A stretch of DNA of 64,000 nucleotides, from assembly GCA_004352715.1 (NCBI GenBank), contig SCFE01000091.1, positions 1,292,799 through 1,356,798 on the forward strand. Direction: 5' to 3'. Under the pieces are notes generated by a model that worked only from the letters and a program-made list of their open reading frames with translations, searched no databases and was not told where the DNA came from. Position 1 is the first letter of the stretch. Every line of letters starts with the position of its first letter. The position numbers and the translations under genes are program-made. This document shows positions 25,951-38,015 of the stretch, in pieces. Origin of the DNA: Hofstenia miamia (Eukaryota; Xenacoelomorpha; Acoela).

Positions 25951-26186
25951 ATATATATATATATATNNNNNNNNNNNNNNNNNNNNNNNNNNNNNNNNNN
26001 NNNNNNNNNNNNNNNNNNNNNNNNNNNNNNNNNNNNNNNNNNNNNNNNNNNNNNNNNNNNNNNNNNNNNNNNNNNNNNNNNNNNNNNNNNNNNNNNNNNN
26101 NNNNNNNNNNNNNNNNNNNNNNNNNNNNNNNNNNNNNNNNNNNNNNNNNNNNNNNNNNNNNNNNNNNNNNNNNNATATATATATAT
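25951..26186. repeat. (TA)n array with 208-N gap (25967-26174)
   Basis: TA dinucleotides on both sides of an N block that is not a round number, so its size may be estimated rather than arbitrary. Confidence 0.95.
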
Positions 26187-26203
26187 GTCATTTGTAATTT
26201 TTA

Positions 26204-26465
26204 ACATATATATTGGTCATTTGTAAATAATTAGTCATTTGTAACTTGTTTTTTTTTCAATATTTTTTTTGCAATTTTGAAATTTTTTCCCTTGCATAAC
26301 TGTTTCTTTGTATTAAATAATGCCAACAAAGTGTCAAAAATTGAAAAAAATATTTTTTTAGAGCTCGCAATCAACGTTGGTCATTTGTAACGTTGACAAT
26401 TTTTTTGGTGGTCATTTGTAATCAAGTCACAACATTTGACTGTGATAAATGACCAATATAAATGT
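26204..26465. repeat. Inverted-repeat element built on the word GGTCATTTGTAA
   Basis: TCATTTGTAA recurs in direct orientation near 26186, 26214, 26232, 26379 and 26410, and in inverted form near 26446 (AAATGACCAATAT). The outer ends, ATATATTGGTCATTTGTAA on the left and the inverted ATGACCAATATAAATG on the right, form imperfect terminal inverted repeats about 260 bases apart. The right side runs into another (TA)n array to 26512. There is no coding potential. It may be a MITE or a microsatellite-associated repeat. Confidence 0.6.
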
Positions 26466-26963
26466 ATATATATGTATATATATATATATACATTGTATAT
26501 ATATATATATATCTTGCTTATTTATCTTTACTGTATAATAATAATAGGTAGCCTAAAGGAAATAAATTTCGTCATTCTTCGATTGAAGGCATGGAAGAAC
26601 GTATCATGCATACATCAAGCACTTCAATATAAATAGCAAATTGAATACAAAGAACAATTACATTTTATTCAAATATTTGTTTTTAAAATATATGAAATAA
26701 TCGAATTGCTTATAATTTTGAAAACTTTATATATATATATAATTTGAATACCTAGTTTTAGCGACGTATTTGTAGACATTTACTCAGTTGATAAGTTTCT
26801 ACCTAATACTAATAACGGTACTAGATTTTGCTTAGACAAAAAACCTTTTACATTGTACGGAGTAACAAAGCAACTTTTACATAAAATAACAATGCTTAAA
26901 TTAAATATTTGTTATTTATTTAACACTCAAGTGCATATTTATGTAAGATTCAACAATACAATC

Positions 26964-27925
26964 ATGAGAAAGAAAATTGTCATTATTGGAGCAGGTATTG
27001 GAGGTCTCTATACCATTCTCGCATTTAGGGAATCATTGGATTTAGAAAAGTATGAATTCATTATTTACGAAAGAATGGCAAACGTTGGAGGAATATGGAA
27101 TTTTACTGAAGATATAGGAGTCGATTCTTCTGACGGGTTGCATTTCATGGTCCAATGTATAAAAATCTTATGACAAATGGGTCCAATGAATTATCTGAAT
27201 TGCCTTTCACAGAATTATTCGGTAAAGATGAGCCCCATTTTGCAAATCAAAAACGCTTTTTGAAAGCACTTTTTCAATTAGCTGAAAAATATGACCTCTA
27301 CTAATACATTAAACTCCGCCACTATGTATACCACGTTAGCAAATCAGACGAGGGATTTCTTCTTGAAATATGAAATACGGCTGCTAGTGAAAAATTCTCG
27401 GAGAAATGTGATTATGTTATTGTAGCAGCGGGAAGGAATAATTTTCCAAAATGGCCTCAATATGAATGTGAACTTCTGAAAGAATTTAGTGGAACGTATT
27501 TTCATAGCAAAGATGTGAAAGACACAAATTACTATAATGACAAGCGAGTTCTTTGTATTGGAAGTGGATTTTCAGCTTTAGATATATCCCTTCTGTTACA
27601 CAAAGGTGGCGCTCCAATGGTGGTTGTGAATGCCAAAAGCGGCTTCTTAATAGACAACTGTAAATTTCCATGGCGAGAGAATTTCAGACTTGTATTGAGT
27701 CGCTTGAGGTCAGTGAATGGTAAACGAGTCACTTTTGAAGACGGATTTTCAAGTGAGTTTGATATTGTTATTGCTTGTACAGGATATATTTGTAAATATC
27801 CATTCTTGGAAGAAAAATTACAACCGAAAGTTCAAAATACAATATTTCCGCATCTGTATGAGGCTATTTTCGATATCAAACATCAGCAATTGATGTTTGT
27901 TGGCGTTGTTGAGGTACAGCGTTGA
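26964..27925 (+). pseudogene. Flavin-containing monooxygenase (FMO), broken and truncated
   Basis: FMO family: an FAD- and NADPH-dependent enzyme that oxygenates nitrogen or sulfur atoms. From ATG 26964, residues 5-14 are IVIIGAGIGG, the FAD-binding GxGxxG, followed by YERMANVGGIWNF. A frameshift near 27147-27150 moves the frame. The new frame continues HGPMYKNLMTNG, is stopped by TAA 27302-27304 and TGA 27371-27373, then gives the FMO signature FSGTYFH (FxGxxxH), the NADPH-binding LCIGSGFSALD and the ATGY-like ACTGYICKYPFL. It stops after LMFVGVVEVQR, well short of the usual 430-530 residues. GAG/GTACAG near the end could be a splice donor. No introns interrupt the preserved part, so it could be a retrocopy or one large exon. 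Confidence 0.85.
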
Positions 27926-29369
27926 TCTCTTGCTAGCAGGGACGCATCTAGAGGAATTAGACAAAGGTCTTAATGATTTTGACTGCGATTAAGAATTGCA
28001 ATAAAATTGTTCAGTTATCAACTGCGTTTCCTTGTTGATAGTAAAGCTACATGTATATTCTTACAGACTCTATCTGGCATTCACTTTTCTTTTTCAATTA
28101 GCAATATTCTTCAAGATTGACCTTGTAACAAATTTATAAAAGACTTAAAATGCAGTAGTTCAGAAACAAAACTATTGTTCCACAGAACACAAACTATCAA
28201 ATAGAAGTTAATGTATTGAGGCTATCCTGACTTTTTACATTTAATATTTCATATTCACCGAATCGCAGACGAAAATTATTAAGCAAAATTTATGCTTTCA
28301 GAAAACATTTATATTAGATATGTTTGTACTTTGATGTTTACCCTAGCTCAAATCATTGAATAATAACCATGAATGCACCTTTGTCAATTGCCATCTAGTG
28401 TCCAAAGCAGATGGCTTAATTCGATTCCCATTGTGTTATGACAAGTCAGGACCATTTATGTTACGCCCTGCAAATGCAAATGCGAACAAATTTTTTATTT
28501 TAAATTGGAATCTAAATATTATGACAAAGTATGGATAGATAGTTTGAATAAAGGGATATTTACTCACAATGGCGCGTCTGCATTTTGCTTACATAATAGT
28601 TTCTATTGCAATATTTTTTTCATCGTTATTGCTAAAAAAATATGGAAGAATTCAATTGAGAAATATTATTTACACGTTTTACAGAAAAAGTTAACTACTA
28701 AATTATTTTTGGCTCCCCCAAGAAATTTCTAAATACGCTCTTGCACTGTACCAAGATTCATATTTTGGAATCCGCGGAATCGAATCTGAATACGAATTCA
28801 ACACAACATAGATTCTGATTTTTAGACAAAAGTGAAAGTCAAAAAGATTATACGCTGTTTAAAGCAATTCATTCGATCTCGCGTCTAAGCAAATATTACA
28901 ACTAATTAATTTCAAATATAAAAAAAAGTTAAGAAAAGTAATAATATCATTAGAATATTTAAAATATGTCAGGATTATAGTATAGTTATTAGAGTATTGA
29001 TAAAATAACAAAATACAAACTATGTGTCAAATCAATATTTTCAATGCATTGGCATGCATTTCAGTGTATATAGTTGTAATTCGAAATTAAGAGTTATCGC
29101 AAACAGAAATGGCCTAGATGACTCTTTCAATATAAAATTGAAAACTTAAAAATGTGATCAGTTCATACGTTTCTGCATACTAATAGCCTTCTATACCTGA
29201 AATATTCAATAAATTTATGAATTAGTTATTTTTAGTTCAGTTACGGAATATTTTATAAATATTATACTACATGTATATCACCTCTTTCAAGCATGATTTT
29301 GCATTTTCCTAAAATGAGTGAAATGACATTACGAAATATTTTGTGGATGAGCTTATTACGATCGAATGG
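27926..29369. other. AT-rich non-coding stretch
   Basis: No gene recognised. Continuation exons of the FMO relic were looked for and not seen. Confidence 0.5.
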
Positions 29370-29375
29370 GATGCT

Positions 29376-29528
29376 AGTAGTTATACCCGAGTGAAGTTCG
29401 TTCTACAAATTGACCTTTGACCTTGGCGGGCATGTCTGGCGTAGCTATGATGTAATTGTATACTTTGGCCGTCTGTGTATCTCTGACGTCATTGGAACAT
29501 ATTCTCTTTTGTTTTGCCGCCTCAGTTT
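29376..29528 (+). repeat. Left tip of the foldback element
   Basis: 153 bases, nearly identical to the inverse of 38016-38167. It includes the CRE-like palindrome TGACGTCA at 29484-29491. It is richer in G+C than the AT-rich arms. Confidence 0.88.
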
Positions 29529-30049
29529 ACTTTCACCGATATTCAATCACATGCAAATAACAACCATTGCAAATAAATAGTGCTTCCACCATTACATCAC
29601 AGTGTCATCTAAGATAGGGGGCTGTTTAAAACCTTTTTTGAATTCAACCTAAGTCCCAAGAACAGAAAACACTTGTTGAAATTGATATATAAACGGCCCT
29701 TATATTAATATAAACGAAATATAATCAGCAATACGTTGATGTAATTTGCATTTCTTAAAGAAACTATTGTTTCTGGAGTTCGACCTCATCCTCTTTTGTC
29801 TTCATTCAAAAGATATCTTTAAACTTTCTATCAGAGAATCACACACATGACTTTTAATTTCTTCGTGTTAAAATTTGTCTCTGCCGTCATTGGAATGTTT
29901 TGTTGACATTGTTTGCAGTCTATTGTTTAAAATGTAACCACTTTTTTGAGAGGGTAAGAAATTTTCAAAAACTCCCTTGAGATTAGATTTGTTTGCAGTC
30001 TATTGTTTAAAATGTAACCAATTTGTTTACTTGCTTATTTACGTGGCCT

Positions 30050-30540
30050 AATTTAGATTACATACTTGTTTTTTTTATTAACATACATGACATTGGAAAT
30101 ATCACATTAATTTAGTTTACATACTTATTTTACATACTTGTTTTTTTATTAACATACATGACATTGGAAATATCACATTAATTTAGTTTACATACTTATT
30201 TTACATACTTGTTTTTTATTAACATACATATTGGAAATACCACATTAATTTAGTTTACATACTTATTTTACATACTTGTTTTTTTATTAACATACATGAT
30301 ATTGGAAATACCACATTAATTTAGTTTACATACTTAATTAACATACTAGTTTTTTTATTAATATACATGATATTGGAAATATCACATTAATTTAGTTTAC
30401 ATACTTATTTTACATACTTGTTTTTTTATTAACATACATGACATTGGAAAGATCATATTAATTTAGTTTACATTGTTTAGTTTACATACTTGTTTTTTTA
30501 TTAACATACATGACATTGGAAATACCACATTAATAATTTA
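30050..30540 (+). repeat. About seven tandem copies of a 71-base unit
   Basis: Each unit contains TTTACATACTTG, a T7-T8 run, TTAACATACATGA, ATTGGAAATA and CCACATTAATTTAG. About three inverted copies occur at 37630-37870 in the other arm, so the array is part of the foldback structure and has changed copy number between arms. Confidence 0.85.
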
Positions 30541-30679
30541 ATTCAAGTGGTGATGGTTGAATTCATTCAATAATATAAGGTATTTTTGCATTTTGAAAAT
30601 ATAATATTACTAACTTTGTTTCATGTGATTACAAAATAATATAAAAATTTGATAATGTTTGTACACATTTAATGTCCTT

Positions 30680-31035
30680 GCTTGAAAAGACAAAAAAAAT
30701 CACCAAAAGGAAAATTAAATATTCCTAAAGGCAAGTAATTTTGTTTGAAAAGACAAAGAAAATCACCAAAAGGAAAATTAAATGTTCCCAAAGGCAAGTA
30801 ATTTTGTTTGAAAAGACAAAAAAATCACCAAAAGGAAAATTTAATATTCCCAAAGGCAAGTAATTTTGTTTGAAAAGACAAAAAAATCACCAAAAGGAAA
30901 ATTACATATTCCCAAAGTCAAGTAATTTTGTTCAAAAAGACAAAAAAATCACCAAAAGGAAAATTTAATATTCCCAAAGGCAAGTAATTTTGTTCAAAAA
31001 GATAAAAATATCATCAAAAGTAAAATTAAAATTTT
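30680..31035 (+). repeat. Five to six tandem copies of a 62-base unit
   Basis: The unit contains GAAAAGACAAAAAAATCACC, AAAAGGAAAATTAAATATTC and CCAAAGGCAAGTAATTTTG. Copies differ by a few substitutions. The last units are repeated again after the single N at 31512. Confidence 0.85.
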
Positions 31036-31512
31036 AGACTCTCAAATAGTAGAAAAATACTTGGAAATCCATTATATATTGGCATTCTCTCCAATGCTAT
31101 GCCTTAGAAACTGTATTTTATCAGTGTCTGATAATTGTAATTTATGCTATTTATTTCTATATTTAGAAAATGTTCCTAAGTTGTTTTAATACCTAATGTA
31201 CAAAATGTAGTTTAAATCATTTAATGATTGCTATTGTGTTTTTATCATGTATGACTATGTGTTTTGTAAAATCAATCAATTTAATCATTTTTGCGTAAAT
31301 GTATTTTTTATGAAAATGTGTTAGTCTTTTTGTAATTAAAAATTTTTTGCGAGTTTCATGACATCTAATTGATTTGTTTTGAAATGGCGTTATGTATTCA
31401 TTTGTGATTATCAAAATTTACTCATTGACTGAAGAAAAATGTGAATGTTAATGCTTTCTCAATAATTATAAAGTTTTTATTTTAAAATTCATTTTTAAAT
31501 CGAGTTTTTTGN

Positions 31513-32172
31513 AAAGGCAAGTAATTTTGTTTGAAAAGACAAAAAAATCACCAAAAGGAAAATTACATATTCCCAAAGTCAAGTAATTTTGTTCAAAAAG
31601 ACAAAAAAATCACCAAAAGGAAAATTTAATATTCCCAAAGGCAAGTAATTTTGTTCAAAAAGATAAAAATATCATCAAAAGTAAAATTAAAATTTTAGAC
31701 TCTCAAATAGTAGAAAAATACTTGGAAATCCATTATATATTGGCATTCTCTCCAATGCTATGCCTTAGAAACTGTATTTTATCAGTGTCTGATAATTGTA
31801 ATTTATGCTATTTATTTCTATATTTAGAAAATGTTCCTAAGTTGTTTTAATACCTAATGTACAAAATGTAGTTTAAATCATTTAATGATTGCTATTGTGT
31901 TTTTATCATGTATGACTATGTGTTTTGTAAAATCAATCAATTTAATCATTTTTGCGTAAATGTATTTTTTATGAAAATGTGTTAGTCTTTTTGTAATTAA
32001 AAATTTTTTGCGAGTTTCATGACATCTAATTGATTTGTTTTGAAATGGCGTTATGTATTCATTTGTGATTATCAAAATTTACTCATTGACTGAAGAAAAA
32101 TGTGAATGTTAATGCTTTCTCAATAATTATAAAGTTTTTATTTTAAAATTCATTTTTAAATCGAGTTTTTTG
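31513..32172 (+). repeat. 660-base exact duplicate of 30852-31511 across a single N
   Basis: The sequence after the N at 31512 repeats the preceding 660 bases at an offset of 661, including the same chance open frame in both copies. This looks like two overlapping contig ends joined end to end rather than a biological duplication. Confidence 0.85.
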
Positions 32173-32231
32173 CTTCACTAGTAAGTACTATTTTTTAACA
32201 ATTGAAATAAAAATCGATGGTACATATATAT

Positions 32232-32661
32232 TTATTCTAAATATTTTTGCACACTAAATCTAAATACAGTCAGTGCATTGCCACCCGGATATATTGGTGG
32301 TTTATCCTTGTCACGTCGAATTTTAAGTCCAATAAACATCTTGTATTTTTCCCCTGTAGTTTTCTCTGCATAACGTTTAGGCAGGAAGAAGCAGTTGCCA
32401 TTTTCCAGTATAATTTTTACCACATGGCCATACTTTATGTGAAGACTATATGCATTGTGTATTTTTTGCCACACTGATTTTTAATTCTCTAACAGAGATA
32501 TATGTTATCTGATGTTCTTCAGAAATTTCATTGAGACTGTTGACCACCTCTGGTGGAACTACTTTACCAACAGTCTTTAGGGAATACATGGTCTTTGGTA
32601 ATGTAGGCATTAAAACGAAATCTTTTTGGTTGTGAGAGATCATCTTGTTAGATCTGTCCAT
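32232..32661 (-). pseudogene. Small OB-fold-like protein gene inside the foldback element, frameshifted
   Basis: Two overlapping minus-strand frames make one protein-like product of about 140 residues. The first (32661 down to about 32475) begins MDRSNKMISHNQKDFVLM and ends near YISVRELKI. The second (about 32474 down to 32232) has YGHVVKIILENGNCFFLPKR, then KYKMFIGLKI and a basic C-terminus. The pattern of short beta strands, with LEN..CFFLPKRYA followed by a strand, resembles small OB-fold proteins found in invertebrate genomes. That is from memory of the pattern, not a search. One frameshift near 32470 separates the halves. The codon and amino-acid mix is clearly more protein-like than the flanks. 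The opposite arm lacks this gene. Confidence 0.5.
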
Positions 32662-32935
32662 CTTTTTGTAGATTTATTTGAGTATGAGCTTTGTTAGCAG
32701 CTTTTGGAGTTATTGCCGAATTTTAAATTGAAAAAGTGTTCAAAGTACGTGTTAGTTTTTACAAACTTCTAGCATATAAACCAATCAAAAATAACTTAAT
32801 TCATTTTGATCCAATCATCAACTAGAGTTCACATAAACGTGTGGTAAAGATCTTAATAATTTGAGGCCAAGTGTAATATCATTTTACAACTATCCATGTT
32901 TAATTTACTTTAATCTTGGAAATATACATAAAGAA

Positions 32936-33062
32936 ATGTAAGTCACAAAAGTAAAAAAACGTTGGAAAAGAAATGTAAGTCACAAAAATGAAAAAACGTC
33001 AGAAAAGAAATGTAAGTCACAAATGTAAGAAAACTTTGGAAAAGAAATGTAAGTCACAAACA
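32936..33062 (+). repeat. Four tandem copies of a 34-base unit
   Basis: AGAAATGTAAGTCACAAA recurs four times with AAAAACGT-type spacers. Inverted relatives (TTTGTGACTTACATTTCTTT) occur at 36270-36420 in the other arm. Confidence 0.8.
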
Positions 33063-34080
33063 TGGAAATCATATATTGAGTATTTATTTAATTCTTAATA
33101 TAAAAGATACCAATAAAAAATGTAAGCAATTTCTTATAATATAAAATTTATATTTTTAAGCGTTTTGTATATATGTGTATCAATAAATGCTAACAACCAA
33201 TTTACAACACTAATAACAAAACATGTTATCAACAATCTTGAAACGTTTCATATAAAAATTCTTACTTGCAAATATTTTATTCTTGAATTTAATGAGAAAA
33301 ATGTATTGAAAAATAATTATTTCATTTTTACCAGAGACAGTGATTGATAAATCATTTTACTTTATTAACATTTTAGTTTTGTAGCATCTTTAATTTACAT
33401 AATTGTATAAATTGGGAAAAACATGTAATAATTGAGATTGTTTTGCAACTTGTAAGAAATTCTAGTTTTATATGATTTGAAAGTGTTTTATTTAATTGTT
33501 AAAGTGATTTGGATTTCATTTTTGGTAGATGACAATCTTTATGATTGGATAAATTTTTGACATTTGAACAATAGATAACAAATTACATAATGCTAACAGT
33601 TGTCTGTAGAGAGAGGCAACTTTGTACACACAGTGGTATAATGGAATTTTACTGTGCTTATAGTTTGTTACATTTGACAGTTGAACAATAGCTATAGATA
33701 AGCTATGTTGACATTACTAAAGCATGCAAATTTCAACACATAAGAATATACACAGCCCGCATAATGGAATTTCACATTAATGAAACAAAGCCAACTACTC
33801 TGAAAGATTTCAAACTTTTTGGTAAGCTATTTTTATAATTAAATCTCAGATATTATTTTGATTCTTAATACAATATTATCTCTAGTTAGTTTTACAGATA
33901 TTTCTTTTAAAACGGAATCAATTTTATTTTAATAAATTTCTTCGAATTTGCAGTCCAATGTTAAATTAATTATATACTTTATCATAAATAGAAACGTCAT
34001 TTGTTTGTTAATACACATTTTTTATTGAATTTATTTAAGCTTTTAATTTTCATGTGTTTTATACTGTGATCTATCAGTAG

Positions 34081-34278
34081 TTAAGGCTGTGGCAAGGAGG
34101 TTCCACTTTTTTCTGATTGGTCAAGAGGTGGAGGCAAGGAGGTACCACTTTTTTCTGATTGGTTGAGAGGTGGAGGCAAGGACGTGCCACTTTTTTGTGA
34201 TTGGTCTAGAGGGGTGGCCTTTGACCTGAGACGCCGTGGATATTGCCGGAGGTGTTTTACTGACGTCATGGAAGTCAT
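34081..34278. repeat. Three 42-base units with CCAAT motifs, then a CRE palindrome
   Basis: Located in the loop between the arms. ATTGG (CCAAT on the minus strand) occurs at 34116, 34158 and 34200, exactly 42 bases apart, in units containing CCACTTTTTTCTGATTGG and GAGGTGGAGGCAAGGA. TGACGTCA follows at 34261-34268. A diverged second copy lies at 34418-34580 after a single N. On the minus strand the units read as a 14-residue in-frame repeat (SEKSGTSLPPP), probably coincidental. Confidence 0.7.
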
Positions 34279-34629
34279 GAATTTTTACTAGTTTTTGTGT
34301 TTTTATATGGCCTAATTTAGTTTTAATTGAGATTGTTTTGCAACTTGTAAGAAATTCTAGTTTTATATGATTTGAAAGTGTTTTATTTAATTGTTAAAGT
34401 GATTTGGATTTCATTTNTCAAGAGGTGGAGGCAAGGAGGTACCACTTTTTTCTGATTGGTTGAGAGGTGGAGGCAAGGACGTGCCACTTTTTTGTGATTG
34501 GTCGAGAGGGATGGTCTTGACCTGAGCTGCCATGGATATTGCCAGAGGTGTTTTACTGATGTCATGGAAGTCATGTACTTTTACTAGTTTTTGTGTTATT
34601 TATATGGCCTAATTTAGTTTACAATTTTT

Positions 34630-34996
34630 TTTACTTTTCCACTTAACTTATATTTTTTTATTTTTACTTTCCCACATTAACTTGCTTTACATGTTTTACT
34701 TTCCCACATTACCTTACATTTTTTTAGTTTTACTTTCCCACATTAACTTACTTTTTTAGTTTTACTTTCCCACATTAACTTACTTTTTAGTTTTACTTTC
34801 CCACATTTACTTACTTTACATGTATTACTTTCCCACATTTACTTACTTTACATGTATTACTTTCCCACACTTACTTACTTTTTAGTTTTACTTTCCCACA
34901 TTAACTTACTTTACATGTATTACTTTCCCACATTCATTTACTTTTTAGTTTTACTTTCCCACATTACCTTACATTTTTTTTAGTTTTACTTTCACA
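34630..34996 (+). repeat. Tandem array of a 27-31-base unit
   Basis: About a dozen copies of TTTTACTTTCCCACATTAAC with TTACTTTTTAG-type spacers. It fills the loop side of the foldback element and shares its T-rich, ACATTAACTTAC style with the 71-base array. Confidence 0.85.
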
Positions 34997-35034
34997 AATA
35001 CTTGTTTAAAAAGTGGAATCGAAAAATATTTTAA

Positions 35035-35300
35035 CATACATGATATTGGAAAAACCACATTAATTTAGTTTATATATTCATTTTACATACTTGTTTTATT
35101 TGGTAAAATTTAATAACAAATGTTTGAATCAGAGAGAAAATAATAATTGTTAGAAGTCTAATGGCTTATTTCAGTAATAAAGCAAAATAATTTTTTGGAA
35201 CTAGTTTATTTAAAACTCGCAATTTCTAATATTTAATAAATGTATGTGGTAAAACCCACATACATGTTTAAGACAAGACAAAACTATAGTTTATTCAACA
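35035..35300 (+). repeat. Internal inverted partner of 37425-37670
   Basis: Contains an array-like unit (AACATACATGATATTGGAAA) followed by sequence that recurs in inverse at 37425-37670. It includes a near-perfect hairpin, TGTATGTGGT with ACCCACATACA around 35244-35268. The foldback therefore has inverted repeats at two nested levels. Confidence 0.7.
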
Positions 35301-35599
35301 CTTTGTTTATAATGATCATATATATCATACTATTAAATTTGTCTATTGTGTTAGTTTATCATCATTGTTGTTGAAGGAATTCTGTAGGAAACAAATGAAT
35401 TTCACATGATTGTATCTAAATTAATGACTAATAAATGAGGTGACAGATCACAGTATAAAACACATGACAATTAAAAGTTTAAATAAATTCACTAAAAAAT
35501 TAACAAACAAACTGCGTTTCTATTTATGATAAAGTATATAATTAATGTAAAATCGGACTTCAAATTTGCAGCAATTCATTAAAATAAAATTATGTTTTT

Positions 35600-35837
35600 A
35601 AAAGAAATATCTGTAAAACTAACTAGATATAATATTGAAAAAAAAGCATTAAGAATCAAAAACAATATCTGAGATATAATTATAAAANAAAACCTTAAAA
35701 AAGGATATAAAAATCGTTGATAATATTATTCCTAACATGTGCANTTTTAAAAGAAATATCTGTAAAACTAACTAGATATAATATTGAAAAAAAAGCATTA
35801 AGAATCAAAAACAATATCTGAGATATAATTATAAAAA
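35600..35837. repeat. Local duplication around two single Ns
   Basis: Sequence before the N at 35688 is repeated after the N at 35744. The 55 bases between the Ns are a copy of 37019-37074. This looks like misjoined contig scraps. Confidence 0.8.
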
Positions 35838-38015
35838 TAGCTTACCAAAAAGTTTGAAATCTTTCAGAGTAGTTGTCTTTGTGAATTTCCATTATGCGTC
35901 TGTGTATATTCATATGTGGTGAAAGTTGCATGCTTTCATAGACAATGTCAACATAAATTTTATCGACTGCCAAAATGCAAACAACTATAAAGACAGTAAA
36001 ATTCCATTATACTGCTCTATGTATAAATTTGCATCTTTCTACAGACAATGCATAATTTGTTATGTATTGCTCAAAAGTCAAAACTGTATTCAATCATAAA
36101 GATTGTCATCATCTTAATATGAAATCCAAATCACTTTAACAATTAAATAAAACACTTTCATAATTGATGAATGGCTGATCATTTACACTATATACTGTGA
36201 ATAAGGGTATTTGATCCAATAATGGGATGCTACCACTCTGATAATGTTGACAAGTAACTATATCATTTTTTGATTTGTCACTTATATTTCTTTTTGAAGT
36301 TTTTCCATGTTTGTGACTTACATTTCTTTTCTGACAATTTCACATTTGTAGACTTATATTTTTTCGACGTTTTTCCTTTCTTTGAGTTTACATGGCTTAT
36401 GACTTTTCTACATTTGTAGACATCAATCCATTTTTTCAGTATTGATATACATTTAATTTTTCCATTTGTATACATGAATTCAACTGATCAAATTAGTCAA
36501 AAATCATTGTAAAAAACTGAATATTATGTTAAAATTAAGATATCTTTTCATCATTGAACAAAATGAAAATTTCATGAGGTTATTAGAATAAACTTTCAAG
36601 AATGAGTAAGAAAAACGTTAATGCCTAAAAATAGGAGTAATCTTTATTGTAAATTCAGATTTCATTTTATACAGATTTTATTTATAAAAATAAATATTTT
36701 AATATGTTCAATACAATCAATGTTTAACAAAGGTTTGAATAGTTTCACAGAAAGTACATGTGGTTAAAGAATGATATATTTATAAGTCTTTACATAATGA
36801 AAATTTGTTTGCTTTCCCAAATAGTATTAAACATTAATGAGATGCCAACTAAAAGAACAAAATCTCACAACAAATAAATACCTCGGCTTGACACAAAGTG
36901 CATTAATGAAAAAATTATCATTTTTACTTGCTTTTCAAAATAATAAATTGTATGAATTTTCAAATGCTCATGAGATGCAGAATTCTGAGAAAATTAGATA
37001 ATAACACCCATATTGTAAAAACCTTAAAAAAGGATATAAAAATCGTTGATAATATTATTCCTAACATGTGCATTTATGTATTGATCTACAAAGTGGAAAA
37101 TGAAACTTCAAATTTCTAAACTAAAAAAAATGCTTTCAATGCTATACACAGCTTTACAATGTTAAAAAAACGTTAACATTCGCATTTTTCTTCAGTCAAT
37201 GAGTAAATTTTGATAATCACAAATGAGCAAATGAATACATAGCGCCATTTCAAAAATGAATCAATTAGATGTCATGAAACTCGCAAAATATTTTTAATTA
37301 CAAAAAGACTAACACATTTTCATAAAAAATACATTTACACAAAATAATTAAATTGATTGATTTTACAAAACACATAGTCGTAAATTATAAAAAACAACAA
37401 CAATCATTAAATGATTTAAATTACATTTTTGTCTTGTCGTAAACACGTATGTGGTTTTTACCACGTACCTTTATTAAATATTAGAAATTGCGAGTTTTTG
37501 CATAAACTAGTTGTTGGTTTTTTTTTGCGAAAAATTATTTTACTTTATTCCCGAAATAAGCCATTACGATTCTAACGAGTATTATTATCTCTTTTATTCA
37601 AACATTTGTTATTAAATTGTACCGAATAAAACAAGTATGTAAAATAAGTATGTAAACTAAATTAATGTGGTATTTCCAATATCATGTATGTTAATAAAAA
37701 AAGAAGTATGTAAACTAAACAATGTAAACTAAATTAATGTGATATTTCCAATGTCATGTATGTTAATAAAAAAACAAGTATGTAAAATAAGTATGTAAAC
37801 TAAATTAATGTGATATTTCCAATGTCATGTATGTTAATAAAAAAAACAAGTATGTAAACTAAATTTGGCCACGTAAATAAACAAGTAAACAAATTGGTTA
37901 CATTTTAAACAATAGACTGCAAACAAATCTAATCTCATGGGATTTTTCGAAAATTTCTCACCCTCTCAAAAATTTGGTTACATTTTAAAAAATATACTGC
38001 AAACAAATGTGTTTG

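Noticed and set aside
31217-32075. Two identical 65-codon minus-strand frames
   Set aside because: They are the same sequence duplicated by the contig join at 31512, and the product has low-complexity AT-rich composition.
34081-34574. Minus-strand frames with a 14-residue SEKSGTSLPPP-type repeat
   Set aside because: The 42-base unit is a multiple of three, so an open repeat frame arises by chance. No start context or flanking domain supports a gene, and the second copy is interrupted by an N.
30050-37870. CRISPR-like reading of the regular tandem arrays
   Set aside because: The units are contiguous tandem repeats without unique spacers, in animal DNA, and they are mirrored in the opposite arm of the foldback element.
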